A stretch of 64,000 bases of DNA from Bacillus cereus G9842 (GCF_000021305.1 NC_011772.1:1650001-1714000); one strand, 5' to 3'. Shown: positions 34,404 through 43,830, counted from the first letter of the stretch. Notes: generated from the letters alone by a model not told the origin. Made by a program: numbers and translations.

Positions 34404-36023
34404 ATGAAAAATATAATATTTGGGCTTGCTGGTTATGTTGTTTTTCTATTATGTGAGCGGTCGAATATAAATCCTGTTGAAGCAATTATATTATTATCTG
34501 TTTTATTATTTATACCAATGTCACTTTGTATTATTGATAAAAGAAAAAGAGATGGATCGTATTTATTATTTTATAAATTCGTATCGTTTTTATATCCAAT
34601 TGCAGCAATTTGTGCAATGCTAGCTTTCGTCACAAATCACTATGTATTTGCGCTAGTTTGGTTTGTATATACAGGAATTGTTGCGTTATTTGGTGTAAGT
34701 AGATTGCTAGAAAGAGGATGGAAGCCGTTAGAAGAGGCCGCCATAGATAGTGCGTTTATTTATTTGTTTTTAGGTGGTTTTTGGTTTTTTGCTTCAGTAG
34801 CAAAACTTTCAATTATGCAGTTTAGCTCTGACATTGTTTTACTCACAGCTGCACATTTTCATTATTCGGCGTTTCTATTGCCATTATCAGCTGGTTTAAT
34901 AGGGAGAAAAAGAGAAAAGAGAAGTAAAGTATATGATGTTATTATGTTTATCATCATGATTTCACCTATGACAGTCGCAATAGGAATTACATACTCGAGA
35001 ATATTTGAATTTTTTGCAGTGTTTCTATATTTATGTGCGATTTATGGGTATGGATTTTACGTTTGGAGAGCAAAATTTAATGCTATCAGTGCAAAGATTC
35101 TACTAATCGTTTCGTCTAGTACACTCATGGTTACAATTATGTTCTCACTTATATACTCATACGGGAATTTGAAGCATGTAATGACGATTACAATTGCTCA
35201 AATGGTTTGGATTCATGGTGTTGTCAATGGAATTGGAGTAGCGTTACCGGCATTTGTCGGCTGGATGATCGAAAAGAGTGTTCCGAATTATAAATACTAT
35301 GGGAAACCAATGAGTAAATTAAGAGGAAGTGTGGCAATTGGTGAGGCTTTTTTATATAGCGGCAATTTAGTAGGCAGTAAGGAATACAACGGTTTAGTTG
35401 ATCAAATAACTGATTTTCATAGTGAGTCATTTGACGTGACGAAGGTACCTTTAAGTATTATTCGTTTTTATGAAAATACAACAGAGTATGAGTTGCAATC
35501 AAATATTAAATGGGCTCGTTGGTTCCGCCCATTTGCATTTTGTTATGAGAAAATGAGTAAGCGTGTGGGACAAATACATTTAGGGATGGGCGGCAATTGG
35601 GAAACGATGCATGGCTCTATCATTAATGTAATAGATGAGAAAGATGGAAGAGAGAATGTAAGGGCTTGGCTAAGGAAAAATGAAGCAGGTGAATCTATTT
35701 TTGTAGCTCTTTATTCAAAGCATACAAATAAGAATGAGACATATATGAATATCGCCTTACCTTTACCTTATTCGAATATGACTGGTATTTTGAAAATATA
35801 TAATGATAGTCATGATTTAATCATTACTAGTAAGTTAAGAGAAAATGGTCAGGGAGATGAGGGTATTTATTTACATACTCAGTTCTTAACAATCCGTTTA
35901 CCGTTAGCAGAGACTTTCGTCATTACAGAGGATAAGGATAAAATGTTAACAGCTCATCATAGCATGTGGATATTTGGACTTAAATTTTTACATATTCATT
36001 ATAAGATTGAAAAAATTACTTAG
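34404..36023 (+). CDS. yndJ: YndJ-like polytopic membrane protein
   Basis: This 539-residue protein has about ten hydrophobic segments in the first 290 residues. A soluble C-terminal half of about 250 residues follows, with SFDVTKVPLSIIRFYENT and IHLGMGGNWETMHGSIINV. This matches the size and layout of B. subtilis YndJ. It closes the yndGHJ operon and is followed by a terminator. Length and operon context give the name; no activity is known to me. Confidence 0.7.
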   Translation: MKNIIFGLAGYVVFLLCERSNINPVEAIILLSVLLFIPMSLCIIDKRKRDGSYLLFYKFVSFLYPIAAICAMLAFVTNHYVFALVWFVYTGIVALFGVSRLLERGWKPLEEAAIDSAFIYLFLGGFWFFASVAKLSIMQFSSDIVLLTAAHFHYSAFLLPLSAGLIGRKREKRSKVYDVIMFIIMISPMTVAIGITYSRIFEFFAVFLYLCAIYGYGFYVWRAKFNAISAKILLIVSSSTLMVTIMFSLIYSYGNLKHVMTITIAQMVWIHGVVNGIGVALPAFVGWMIEKSVPNYKYYGKPMSKLRGSVAIGEAFLYSGNLVGSKEYNGLVDQITDFHSESFDVTKVPLSIIRFYENTTEYELQSNIKWARWFRPFAFCYEKMSKRVGQIHLGMGGNWETMHGSIINVIDEKDGRENVRAWLRKNEAGESIFVALYSKHTNKNETYMNIALPLPYSNMTGILKIYNDSHDLIITSKLRENGQGDEGIYLHTQFLTIRLPLAETFVITEDKDKMLTAHHSMWIFGLKFLHIHYKIEKIT

Positions 36024-36030
36024 AAGTAAG

Positions 36031-36060
36031 AAAGGCTTGGACAGGTTTCCAAGCTTTTTT
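36031..36060 (+). terminator. yndGHJ terminator
   Basis: AAGGCTTGG pairs with CCAAGCTT followed by a T-run. It sits against the end of the convergent Nudix gene. Confidence 0.8.
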
Positions 36061-36544
36061 ATGTATGGGTAATTGTCATAGAAATTTGTTTATTTAGCTC
36101 ATTATCCCAAACACGTTGAATTTCAAAAGTGCCTGTTTCAAAAAATAATGGGAATCTCTCTTTAAACCAATCTTGCATAGGAAGATGTAGTGCTGTATCG
36201 ATTGGTATCCATAATAATTCGCCCTCAGGAGGGTTTAAAAGAAGTTCACCTTCAAATGAGTCTGTCCAGTAGTTAAATACCATGTACCGAACATTACCTT
36301 TCGGATTTACATATTCATCTAATCCTTTAAAAGTTAAATTCGAAACAAGTAATCCAGTTTCCTCTTTTACTTCTCTTATAGCGGCTTGAACGATACTTTC
36401 GGGGAAATCTACTTTGCCGCCAGGAGCGATGTAGCCAGGGAAACCTCGATGGTTGGGGCGTTTTATGAGTAAAACTTCATTGTTACGTTGGATCATACAC
36501 ATTGTATAGATCTGGTGTTCGATGTTATGTGAATTTAGAGGCAT
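36059..36544 (-). CDS. Nudix hydrolase
   Basis: This 161-residue protein carries the full Nudix box (GGKVDFPESIVQAAIREVKE followed by ETGL, residues about 43-66), which hydrolyses nucleoside diphosphates linked to another moiety. The N-terminal strand MIQRNNEVLLIKRPNHRGFPG resembles 8-oxo-dGTP/MutT-type enzymes. The ATG at 36544 follows AAGGAG at about 11 bases; the longer frame from 36586 lacks a site. The actual substrate cannot be read off. Confidence 0.85.
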   Translation of the reverse strand: MPLNSHNIEHQIYTMCMIQRNNEVLLIKRPNHRGFPGYIAPGGKVDFPESIVQAAIREVKEETGLLVSNLTFKGLDEYVNPKGNVRYMVFNYWTDSFEGELLLNPPEGELLWIPIDTALHLPMQDWFKERFPLFFETGTFEIQRVWDNELNKQISMTITHT

Positions 36545-36608
36545 AATGATGTATTCTCCTTTATATTTTTTTGATAATTTTACCATAACATAATTGTTTC
36601 TTATATAA

Positions 36609-36652
36609 TTATAAATTGAATATTATAAATTTTAAGTTATAAATTATAAATT
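36609..36652. repeat. Four TTATAAATT repeats upstream of an MFS gene
   Basis: TTATAAATT occurs at 36609, 36623, 36637 and 36644, a spacing of 14, 14 and 7 bases. It lies between the divergent Nudix and MFS genes and could be an operator array or simple A+T repetition. Confidence 0.45.
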
Positions 36653-36681
36653 CTATAGTCATTCGAAAAGAGGGAAGAGAC

Positions 36682-37944
36682 ATGCAAGGAGAAATACAAA
36701 AGGAGAAAAGTTTAGGTTATGTTGGTAAATTATTATTACCGGTTAAAGTATCACCACACTTTAAATTTTTATGGATTGGACAATTACTCTCGGCCTTAGG
36801 TAGTTCGATAACTATGGTCATACTCCCAGTTGTTGTGTATTCATTAATTGGCTCAACAGTTGTGATGGGAATGACAATGGCAATGTACATGCTACCTAAT
36901 ATTCTCGCTTTACCGTTTGCAGGTTTAATTGTAGACCGAATTGATCGGGTTAAATTAATGTTATTTACGGATATACTCCGCTGTATATTAATGCTATTAC
37001 TTGCATCGCTTATATTTATGGATTTATTAACAATTACAGTTTTATACATTCTCGTTGCCTTATACGGACTTATGGAAGGGATATTCCAACCAGCATATTC
37101 TGCTGTAAGGGCGAAAGTATTCGTTCCTGAAATTCGTAATGCAGCTAACGCACTCACTCAAATGAGTAATCAAGGTATACGATTAATTGGACCAGCACTT
37201 GGTGGGTTAATCGTATCGGTTGCGTCTGCAGGGATAGGTTTCGGACTAGATGCAGTAACGTACTTATTATCATTTTTATGTTTATTATTTTTAAAAGAAA
37301 TTAAGTTTGAAAAAGTAAAACCCATTGAAAAGAGTAAGCTTAATTACAAACAAGAGTTTATGGAAGGTGTATTAGTTTTAAAAAGTCATCCGTGGCTGTG
37401 GATTACAATTTTAGTTTTTTCTTTTATAAATATTTGTTATGCCGGCATTATCGTCGTATTAATTCCGTGGTTATTTAATGTTCATCATCATTTTGAAGCT
37501 TACGTGTATGGACTTGGCATGGCCTTTTCTGGTGGTGGGGCTGTAATTGCTGCATTAATATTTGGTGGGAAAGAGCGGTGGCATAAGAGAGGATTACTGG
37601 CTTATGGAGGTGTTTTAATGAGTGGTATTGCTTTATTAATTATGCCATTCATTTCTTGGGCACCCGCTTTAATATTCTTAATGGCAATTGAAGGATTTGG
37701 CATGATGATATTTGGACTCATTTGGGAAACGAGTTTACAGGAACTTGTACCAGAAGAAGCATTCGGAAGAGTGGCAAGTCTTGATATGTTGGGTTCTTTT
37801 GCTTTATTGCCATTAGGGTATGTAGTTGTAGGCTGGTTAGCTACTGTCATAGGTGGCGAGATAACTATTATAACACTAGCTAGTTTAGTAATTTTAACAA
37901 TTGGAATAGCATTGTCTGTACCGAGTATTCGTCGATTTAATTGA
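36682..37944 (+). CDS. MFS transporter (macrolide-efflux/enterobactin-exporter-like)
   Basis: This 420-residue protein has about 12 helices. The FKFLWIGQLLSALGSSITMV start, LPFAGLIVDRIDRVKLM loop 2-3 and FGRVASLDMLGSFALLPLGY late motif are typical of the MFS_3 group, which includes MefA-like exporters. The substrate is unknown. GAGGGAAGAG precedes the ATG. It is divergent from the Nudix gene over an A+T repeat array. Confidence 0.85.
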   Translation: MQGEIQKEKSLGYVGKLLLPVKVSPHFKFLWIGQLLSALGSSITMVILPVVVYSLIGSTVVMGMTMAMYMLPNILALPFAGLIVDRIDRVKLMLFTDILRCILMLLLASLIFMDLLTITVLYILVALYGLMEGIFQPAYSAVRAKVFVPEIRNAANALTQMSNQGIRLIGPALGGLIVSVASAGIGFGLDAVTYLLSFLCLLFLKEIKFEKVKPIEKSKLNYKQEFMEGVLVLKSHPWLWITILVFSFINICYAGIIVVLIPWLFNVHHHFEAYVYGLGMAFSGGGAVIAALIFGGKERWHKRGLLAYGGVLMSGIALLIMPFISWAPALIFLMAIEGFGMMIFGLIWETSLQELVPEEAFGRVASLDMLGSFALLPLGYVVVGWLATVIGGEITIITLASLVILTIGIALSVPSIRRFN

Positions 37945-38049
37945 TTATATGGGAAAAGAGGGCTAGACCTATATAGAAAATAACCTAGCATATAATCAAC
38001 CAGTATTAATAAAACAACTTTGTAATGAAAAGCCTTCCATACATATTTG

Positions 38050-38139
38050 GCGCAAAAAATTAGTATCGAAGCAACAAAATTAGAAATCACAAAAGAAGTG
38101 ACGGAAGCGATACAAGCAGGTTTCAAAAAAGAAGAATAA
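38050..38139 (+). pseudogene. Possible gene fragment
   Basis: A short open stretch reads IEATKLEITKEVTEAIQAG and ends at TAA 38137. It is helical in character but has no start or ribosome binding site, and the preceding 100 bases contain stops in all frames. It may be the tail of a lost gene; I recognise no family. Confidence 0.3.
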
Positions 38140-38164
38140 GCCCTAAAGAAATTAGGACTTATTC
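38135..38164. terminator. Hairpin terminator between fragment and secreted-protein gene
   Basis: AATAAG...CTAA pairs with TTAG...CTTATT over a short loop. It overlaps the end of the minus-strand gene. Confidence 0.5.
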
Positions 38165-38623
38165 TTCACTAAATACAAATGTTTGTTTCATTTTTTTACC
38201 TTCATTTACCGGATGGCCGTTATAAGAGAAATTCTTTTCTTCCCAAGTGATCACAACTTTAAAATTATGACTATTAAAGTCTAATGGGAATACCATGTAC
38301 TCAAAGCTTGTATGACTTTTAGAAATATTTTCATTAGGTGTAGTAGGTTTAAAGGTAGCCTTAGAGGTAGGATTGTTATCAAGTATTTCCACAGATACGT
38401 TTGATACATCATGACCGATGTTTTTTACGAGTAAACTATACGTATCAAATACACCTTGCTTTGGCTGGATTGCTTGCTTGTTTGAGTTATGAGATTTATC
38501 AATTTCGACATACCATTGTTTAGACTTTGACGCAATCGGTAGTGACTGAAATGTGTAAGCACTAGCTTGCATTGGTAGTGCTAAACATATAAGCGTAAAG
38601 AGAGTTAATATTTTTCGTTTCAT
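38159..38623 (-). CDS. Secreted protein of unknown function
   Basis: This 154-residue protein has a clear signal peptide (MKRKILTLFTLICLALPMQASA, likely cleaved after residue 22). A polar, beta-rich mature part follows, with DTYSLLVKNIGHDVSNVSVE and FKVVITWEEKNFSYNG. It looks like a small immunoglobulin-like or FxLYD-type fold, but I recognise no family. It stands alone, transcribed against the MFS gene. GGGAGCTC lies upstream of the ATG. Confidence 0.7.
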   Translation of the reverse strand: MKRKILTLFTLICLALPMQASAYTFQSLPIASKSKQWYVEIDKSHNSNKQAIQPKQGVFDTYSLLVKNIGHDVSNVSVEILDNNPTSKATFKPTTPNENISKSHTSFEYMVFPLDFNSHNFKVVITWEEKNFSYNGHPVNEGKKMKQTFVFSEE

Positions 38624-38810
38624 TTTTTGAGAGCTCCCATTCTTTAATGGATTTACTTGTTATTATCTTCTTTTTACGAGTAAATATACCATATAATGTA
38701 AAGTGAGTATTGTGAGTAGTGAATCAATATCTTATTCACTACTCTTATAGCTGGCATAATTACGTATGTAGTAAGAAAGAATAAATTTGTTTTTTCTATA
38801 CTTAGATTAC

Positions 38811-38962
38811 TGCCCTTTTTAAAAGGGCTATTTTTACGTTTTAAAAAAAGAATATACTAAGAGTTCCGTATAAATTATTTATTTTAATGTAGTTAAATGT
38901 GCTTGTAGATGTGAAATTAGAGAAGGAAGCTGTGTAGAGATGTTCCTACACAGCTTTTTAGG
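38811..38962 (+). other. Gene-free stretch with two terminator-like hairpins
   Basis: Between 38624 and 39026 no convincing gene is present. GCCCTTTTTAAAAGGGC followed by TATTTTT lies at 38812-38835, and AAGCTGTGTAG with its complement plus TTTTT lies at 38926-38961. The first lies downstream of no plus-strand gene. The roughly 90 bases between them could hold a small RNA, but no strong promoter is evident. Confidence 0.4.
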
Positions 38963-39026
38963 ATATGAAAAAATTACCAAAAATATGTTAAAATAACATT
39001 GTCATACAACAAGGGGGATTTGTTTT

Positions 39027-39830
39027 ATGGAAAATGGACATCTTGCTAAAGTAGATTTAACGAAAAAAATTGAATCAAAATCTAAGTACAACAAGAAACT
39101 CGAAAAATATCAAAGGCGCTTATTAGCATTACAACAAATTTTGAAAGAAGAAAAAATCGCGGTTATGCTTGTTATGGAAGGATGGGATGCGGCTGGTAAA
39201 GGTGGGGCAATTAAGCGGGTGACGGAACATCTTGACCCACGTGGGTTCCAAGTAGATCCAATTGGAGCGCCTGCACCTCATGAAAAACGTTACCATTATT
39301 TGCAACGTTTCTGGCGCAAAATTCCACAGTACGGGCAAATTACCATTTTTGATCGCTCATGGTACGGTCGTGTGTTAGTTGAGCGTGTTGAAGGTTTTGC
39401 TACAAAGGAAGAGTGGATGAGAGCATATGATGAGATTAATGATTTTGAAAAACTACTAACAGATGACCATTACATAATAGGGAAGTTCTTCTACCATATA
39501 AGTAAAGAGGAACAGTTAAAGAGATTTAACGATAGAGAGAAAAATCCTTTGAAAAGATGGAAAATTACAGATGAAGATTGGCGTAATCGTGAAAAATGGG
39601 ATGAGTATGTTGAAGCGATGGAAGACATGTTTGAAAGAACAAGTAAGCCAAATGCGAAGTGGCATATTATTGAAAGTAACGATAAATTGTATGCCCGTGT
39701 GAAAACGTTAAAAATCATTATTTCATTCATAGAGGATTATTTCTTAGAACATGGTATAGAATTGCCTTCTTATTATTATGAAATGAAAGAGGATATTGAA
39801 GTTTTGCAAGATGTAGGTGTGAAGGAGTAA
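39027..39830 (+). CDS. PPK2-family polyphosphate kinase
   Basis: This 267-residue P-loop kinase has Walker A EGWDAAGKGGAIKR near residues 51-64, a DPRGFQV lid start, the Walker B region DRSWYGRVLVERVEGF and an RWKITDEDWRNREKW lid segment. PPK2 enzymes move phosphate between polyphosphate and nucleotides (AMP, ADP or GDP). Length fits a single-domain class I or III enzyme; the nucleotide preference cannot be set by eye. It is a single-gene unit with a terminator. Confidence 0.9.
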   Translation: MENGHLAKVDLTKKIESKSKYNKKLEKYQRRLLALQQILKEEKIAVMLVMEGWDAAGKGGAIKRVTEHLDPRGFQVDPIGAPAPHEKRYHYLQRFWRKIPQYGQITIFDRSWYGRVLVERVEGFATKEEWMRAYDEINDFEKLLTDDHYIIGKFFYHISKEEQLKRFNDREKNPLKRWKITDEDWRNREKWDEYVEAMEDMFERTSKPNAKWHIIESNDKLYARVKTLKIIISFIEDYFLEHGIELPSYYYEMKEDIEVLQDVGVKE

Positions 39831-39838
39831 ATAAGAAA

Positions 39839-39883
39839 ATGGCCCTGTGAATTGGTAAAACCAAATTATGGGGCTTTTTTATT
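39839..39883 (+). terminator. Terminator after the PPK2 gene
   Basis: GGCCC...TTGG pairs with CCAA...GGGGC (imperfect), followed by TTTTTT. Confidence 0.7.
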
Positions 39884-39913
39884 TAGAAACATTTTACAAT
39901 TAACAGAATAAGG

Positions 39914-39964
39914 TATATAATCAATAATCATATTAACATTGTTAATATGATTATTGATTATATA
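39914..39964. promoter_or_regulatory. Perfect 24-bp palindrome at the PadR-regulator promoter
   Basis: Arms at 39914-39937 and 39941-39964 are exact reverse complements around ATT. The centre, TTAAC-ATT-GTTAA, lies 18 bases or so upstream of the TTG start of the PadR gene. Position and symmetry suggest an operator for autoregulation. Confidence 0.7.
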
Positions 39965-39982
39965 ATATGTGGGGGTTTTACT

Positions 39983-40522
39983 TTGAAGGGAAGAGATGTT
40001 GTTTTAGGTTTATTAATGGGAAAAGAAATGTCTGGTTACGATATTAAAATTGTTTTTGAAGACGTATTTACCCACTTTTTTGATGGAAGTTTTGGAATGA
40101 TTTATCCAACGTTACGACAATTGGAGAATGAGGGGAAAATAAAAAAAGAGGTTGTCATGCAAGAGGGGAAACCGAATAAGAAAATGTACTTTATTACAGA
40201 TGAAGGACGTGAAGAGTTTTATCAATATATGCAGACGCCTGTAGAGAAGGATGTTTTACGTTCGGATTTTTTAATGAGAATGTATTTTGGCAACTATAGT
40301 GATGATGTGACGATAAAAAAATGGATTAAAGATGAAATTGAAAGAAAAGAAGCGTACATTGCAGATCTTCGATTGAAATATGAAAAGTGGAGAGTAGGTA
40401 TTACTTTCGTCGAAGAAATTTCACTAGATGTAGGTATTGCATCGTATAGTGCACAAGTAGAGACTTTGAAGAAAAAATTAGAAGAGTTAGAGGCGGAAGA
40501 AAACAATAAAACAGAAGAATGA
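39983..40522 (+). CDS. PadR-family transcriptional regulator
   Basis: This 179-residue protein has an N-terminal winged helix (DVVLGLLMGKEMSGYDIKI, then MIYPTLRQLENEGKIKKEV and a wing KKMYFITDEG). A C-terminal helical dimer domain of about 80 residues ends in a coiled coil. PadR proteins repress nearby efflux or phenolic-acid genes. The TTG at 39983 is chosen: it follows GGGGG and matches the family start. The MFS pump gene begins 36 bases downstream and is the likely target, and a large palindrome lies upstream. Confidence 0.88.
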   Translation: MKGRDVVLGLLMGKEMSGYDIKIVFEDVFTHFFDGSFGMIYPTLRQLENEGKIKKEVVMQEGKPNKKMYFITDEGREEFYQYMQTPVEKDVLRSDFLMRMYFGNYSDDVTIKKWIKDEIERKEAYIADLRLKYEKWRVGITFVEEISLDVGIASYSAQVETLKKKLEELEAEENNKTEE

Positions 40523-40558
40523 AAAACGCGTTCACAATAAATAAAGGGGTATATAAAG

Positions 40559-42307
40559 ATGGAACAATCAAAGGGTATTAAGATTGTCTTTTTAATGTGT
40601 CTAGGTATCTTTCTTTGTATGATTGATACGACAATTATGAATATAGCTTTACCAGCAATACAATCGAGTGTAAATACTTCATTAGAAAAGATGTCTTGGG
40701 TATTAAATGTTTATACAATGACGATTGCAGTACTTGCCATTCCGTTAGGGCGGATAGCTGATATCTTTGGAAAAGCAAAGATGTATGTTCTTGGTCTGGT
40801 GATTTTTGGTGGTGGATCGGTACTTTGCGCTTTTGCTAATACAGGTGATTTTCTTATTTTTTCTCGTTTTATACAAAGCATTGGGGCAGCGATTTTATTT
40901 CCAACAAGTATGGTAATTGGTGTATCAGCTATGCCATTAGCTAAGAGGCATGTTGCGCTTGCGATTTTAGGAGTAACACAAGGATTGTCAGCTGCTATGG
41001 GACCAGTGATAGGTGGAATTATTACACAAAATTTCGGTTGGAGATGGGTGTTCTTCGTAAATGTTCCAATTTGTATTCTTGGAATCATTTTATGCTGCAT
41101 TATGCTGCAAATAAAAAATGAAGAACGTATTATCTCAAAAATAGATTGGGTAGGACTACTATTAAGTAGTACAGCAATTTTTTCATTTACTCTCATATTA
41201 GTAAAAGGTAATACATGGGGATGGCAAAGTAATATTGCTTTGTCTTGTTATGCAATTAGCACTATTTCTCTTATTCTATTTGTTTTAGTAGAACGAAAGA
41301 TTCATAATCCAATGGTGAATTTAAAGTTATTTCAAGATCGAATGTTTGTCGGAGCGTCGATCGTTGTTATATTAAGTAATTTATTTTTAATTGGAGTTAC
41401 TGTATTGCTTCCAACGTTCTTGACGAAACTACAAGGTCGAACGGAAATTGAAGCGGCTTTTTTAGTGACACCTATTTCAGCAATGATATTTTTTGTCTCA
41501 CCAGTTGCAGCAACTTTAATTAAAAAACTCGGAAAAGTAACTATTATTTTGTCAGGATTTCTTGTTATGGGGCTTTCCTACTATTGGTTGCAAATGATTG
41601 ATGTTCATTCAACAAATATAGAAATTATTATTCCGTGTATGATATTAGGTGTTGGATATGGTTTAGTAGTGGGGCCAATTACAGTTTTAAGTGCGTCTTC
41701 GTTTGAAGGAGAACTGTTAACTGCTTCTCAAAGTGTTGTATCAATGTTACGACAAGTTGGAATTGTATTGGCGGTTGCAATATTTGTCTCTAACTTAACT
41801 CACAATTTAACTGTAAATAAAGAAAAAGTATATCGTTATGCAGAAGAAAAGGTGCGTAATATTCATGTGAATAGTGCTGAGCAAACTGAAATTTTACAAA
41901 TGACTAAAGAGAAAATAGAGAATCAAAGTTTAGAGTCGAATATAAATAAGAAACAAAATGCAATGACAATAGGATTAAGTAAAGAGAAAAAGGAAGAATT
42001 GATTCGCGACAAGACGGATGAAATATTAAGAGAAGTTCCAGTAGAATATAGAGATGTAAAAAGAGAAGAAGTTATGAGGCAAGTGACAAAAGAAGTTGAA
42101 AAACAAGAGGAAAGTATAAAGAAAGAGGTACTCACATTTTCAAATGATGTGAATCATTATGCCAAGAATCAGATGGCTATGAGTTTTACAGATTTATATA
42201 AAGCAAGTGTGCCAATTATTTTAATTTGTGCTTTCGTAAGTTTGTTGTTTTGGGAAGGGAAAGCTTTGAGTAAAAAGAGAAGGGGAAGATTAGTAGAAGA
42301 AGCGTAA
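40559..42307 (+). CDS. DHA2-type (EmrB/QacA) MFS drug exporter with a long hydrophilic insertion
   Basis: This 582-residue transporter has 14 predicted helices. Motifs include DTTIMNIALPAIQ in helix 1, LGRIADIFGKAK between helices 2 and 3, and GPVIGGIITQNFGWRWVFFVNVP. It is longer than usual (typically 470-530). About 110 highly charged, helical residues (around 425-540) are inserted between the last two helices. It is co-transcribed with the PadR regulator upstream and probably exports drugs. The ATG follows AAGGGG. Confidence 0.88.
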   Translation: MEQSKGIKIVFLMCLGIFLCMIDTTIMNIALPAIQSSVNTSLEKMSWVLNVYTMTIAVLAIPLGRIADIFGKAKMYVLGLVIFGGGSVLCAFANTGDFLIFSRFIQSIGAAILFPTSMVIGVSAMPLAKRHVALAILGVTQGLSAAMGPVIGGIITQNFGWRWVFFVNVPICILGIILCCIMLQIKNEERIISKIDWVGLLLSSTAIFSFTLILVKGNTWGWQSNIALSCYAISTISLILFVLVERKIHNPMVNLKLFQDRMFVGASIVVILSNLFLIGVTVLLPTFLTKLQGRTEIEAAFLVTPISAMIFFVSPVAATLIKKLGKVTIILSGFLVMGLSYYWLQMIDVHSTNIEIIIPCMILGVGYGLVVGPITVLSASSFEGELLTASQSVVSMLRQVGIVLAVAIFVSNLTHNLTVNKEKVYRYAEEKVRNIHVNSAEQTEILQMTKEKIENQSLESNINKKQNAMTIGLSKEKKEELIRDKTDEILREVPVEYRDVKREEVMRQVTKEVEKQEESIKKEVLTFSNDVNHYAKNQMAMSFTDLYKASVPIILICAFVSLLFWEGKALSKKRRGRLVEEA

Positions 42308-42309
42308 AG

Positions 42310-42338
42310 AAAAACAGGCTATAGCAGCCTGTTTTTTT
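42310..42338 (+). terminator. Terminator of the padR-MFS operon
   Basis: AAACAGGCT pairs with AGCCTGTTT over a short loop, followed by Ts. Confidence 0.85.
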
Positions 42339-42515
42339 CATTGTTTCCTCCTTGCATATTGTGAATAGTAGTATTTTTAATATAGCATGGGATAAGTCGA
42401 GTATGATTAGAAAGTTTTTTAGAATGAAAGGGATGAATGGAAAATGCCATTGAATATGTAACGTTATACATAGTACATTAACAAGAGGGCTTAATTTTAA
42501 AAGGAGGATGGGGAA

Positions 42516-43790
42516 TTGCTAGATAAGGCAGGGGCTTTAATAGATAATCATGTGTACACAGAAGAAGAGCAACAAAAACTATACAAACGAACGTTAATAA
42601 TCGTCAGCATTTCACAAATGTTTGGCGGTGCAGGACTAGCTGCTGGTATTACAGTGGGAGCACTTCTTGCGCAGCAAATGCTTGGAACAGATGCATTTGC
42701 AGGATTACCAACTGCTATGTTTACATTGGGATCGGCATTAGCAGCTTTCATAGTAGGGAAGCTTTCGCAACGATATGGACGCCGGATAGGTCTTGCAACA
42801 GGGTTTATAGTAGGTGGATTTGGAGCAATTGGTGTTGTAATGGCAGCTTTAACAAATAGTATTATTCTTTTACTTATTTCTTTACTCATATATGGTGCCG
42901 GTACAGCCACGAATCTACAAGCTCGTTATGCAGGTACAGATTTAGCAGATAAGAAGCAGAGAGCAACGGCTGTTAGTATTACGATGGTAATGACGACTTT
43001 CGGTGCAGTTGCAGGACCAAATTTAGTAGGGGTAATGGGAAGTTTTGCTCATTCAATTGGAGTTCCTAAACTTGCAGGTCCGTTCATACTATCGGCAGCA
43101 GCATTTATACTGGCGGGTCTAGTTCTTTTTGTTATGCTTCGTCCAGATCCGTTAATTATTGCTAACATAATAGAAAGATATAAACAGGAACATACATATA
43201 AAGGGCAACCAATAACAGAAGAAGCGAAAGAAAATAAACGAGGTATTACAGTTGGAGCAATCGTAATGATACTTACGCAAATAGTGATGGTTGCGATTAT
43301 GACGATGACGCCAGTTCATATGGGACACCACGGTCACGGTTTAAGTGCAGTAGGACTTGTGATAGGTTTTCATGTAGGTGCAATGTATCTTCCATCTCTC
43401 ATTACAGGAATGTTAATTGATAAAATTGGCCGAACTACAATGAGTATAGCTGGTGGAGTGATTTTACTTGCAGCGGGTGTCATAGCTGCGATAGCGCCAA
43501 GTGATTCTTTATTATTATTAATCGTTGCTCTTTCTTTACTTGGGCTAGGATGGAACCTCGGATTGATAAGTGGTACAGCACAAATCGTTGATTCCACAAC
43601 ACCGTCTACACGTGCTAAAACACAAGGGAAAATAGATGTTTGTATTGCGCTAGCTGGAGCTTCTGGTGGAGCGATGTCAGGTATGGTAGTAGCGAATTCA
43701 AGTTATGCGGCATTGTCATTGGCTGGAGGCGTGTTAGCGTTATTACTTATTCCTGTTGTGATATGGTCTCGAAAAGGGGCAAGAAATTAA
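42516..43790 (+). CDS. MFS transporter
   Basis: This 424-residue protein has about 12 helices, an N-terminal hydrophilic stretch of 25 residues, and the motif GKLSQRYGRRIGLATGFI between helices 2 and 3. The DSTTPSTRAKTQGKIDVCIALAGA stretch in the second half is distinctive. The substrate is unknown. The TTG start at 42516 follows AAGGAGG. The gene stands alone with a terminator. Confidence 0.85.
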   Translation: MLDKAGALIDNHVYTEEEQQKLYKRTLIIVSISQMFGGAGLAAGITVGALLAQQMLGTDAFAGLPTAMFTLGSALAAFIVGKLSQRYGRRIGLATGFIVGGFGAIGVVMAALTNSIILLLISLLIYGAGTATNLQARYAGTDLADKKQRATAVSITMVMTTFGAVAGPNLVGVMGSFAHSIGVPKLAGPFILSAAAFILAGLVLFVMLRPDPLIIANIIERYKQEHTYKGQPITEEAKENKRGITVGAIVMILTQIVMVAIMTMTPVHMGHHGHGLSAVGLVIGFHVGAMYLPSLITGMLIDKIGRTTMSIAGGVILLAAGVIAAIAPSDSLLLLIVALSLLGLGWNLGLISGTAQIVDSTTPSTRAKTQGKIDVCIALAGASGGAMSGMVVANSSYAALSLAGGVLALLLIPVVIWSRKGARN

Positions 43791-43795
43791 ATGAA

Positions 43796-43830
43796 AAAGA
43801 GGTTCTAGTTACTGACTAGAGCCTCTTTTT
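43796..43830. terminator. Bidirectional terminator
   Basis: AAAGAGG(T/C)TCTAGT-type arms flank a five-base loop, with A/T tracts on both sides, between convergent genes. Confidence 0.85.
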
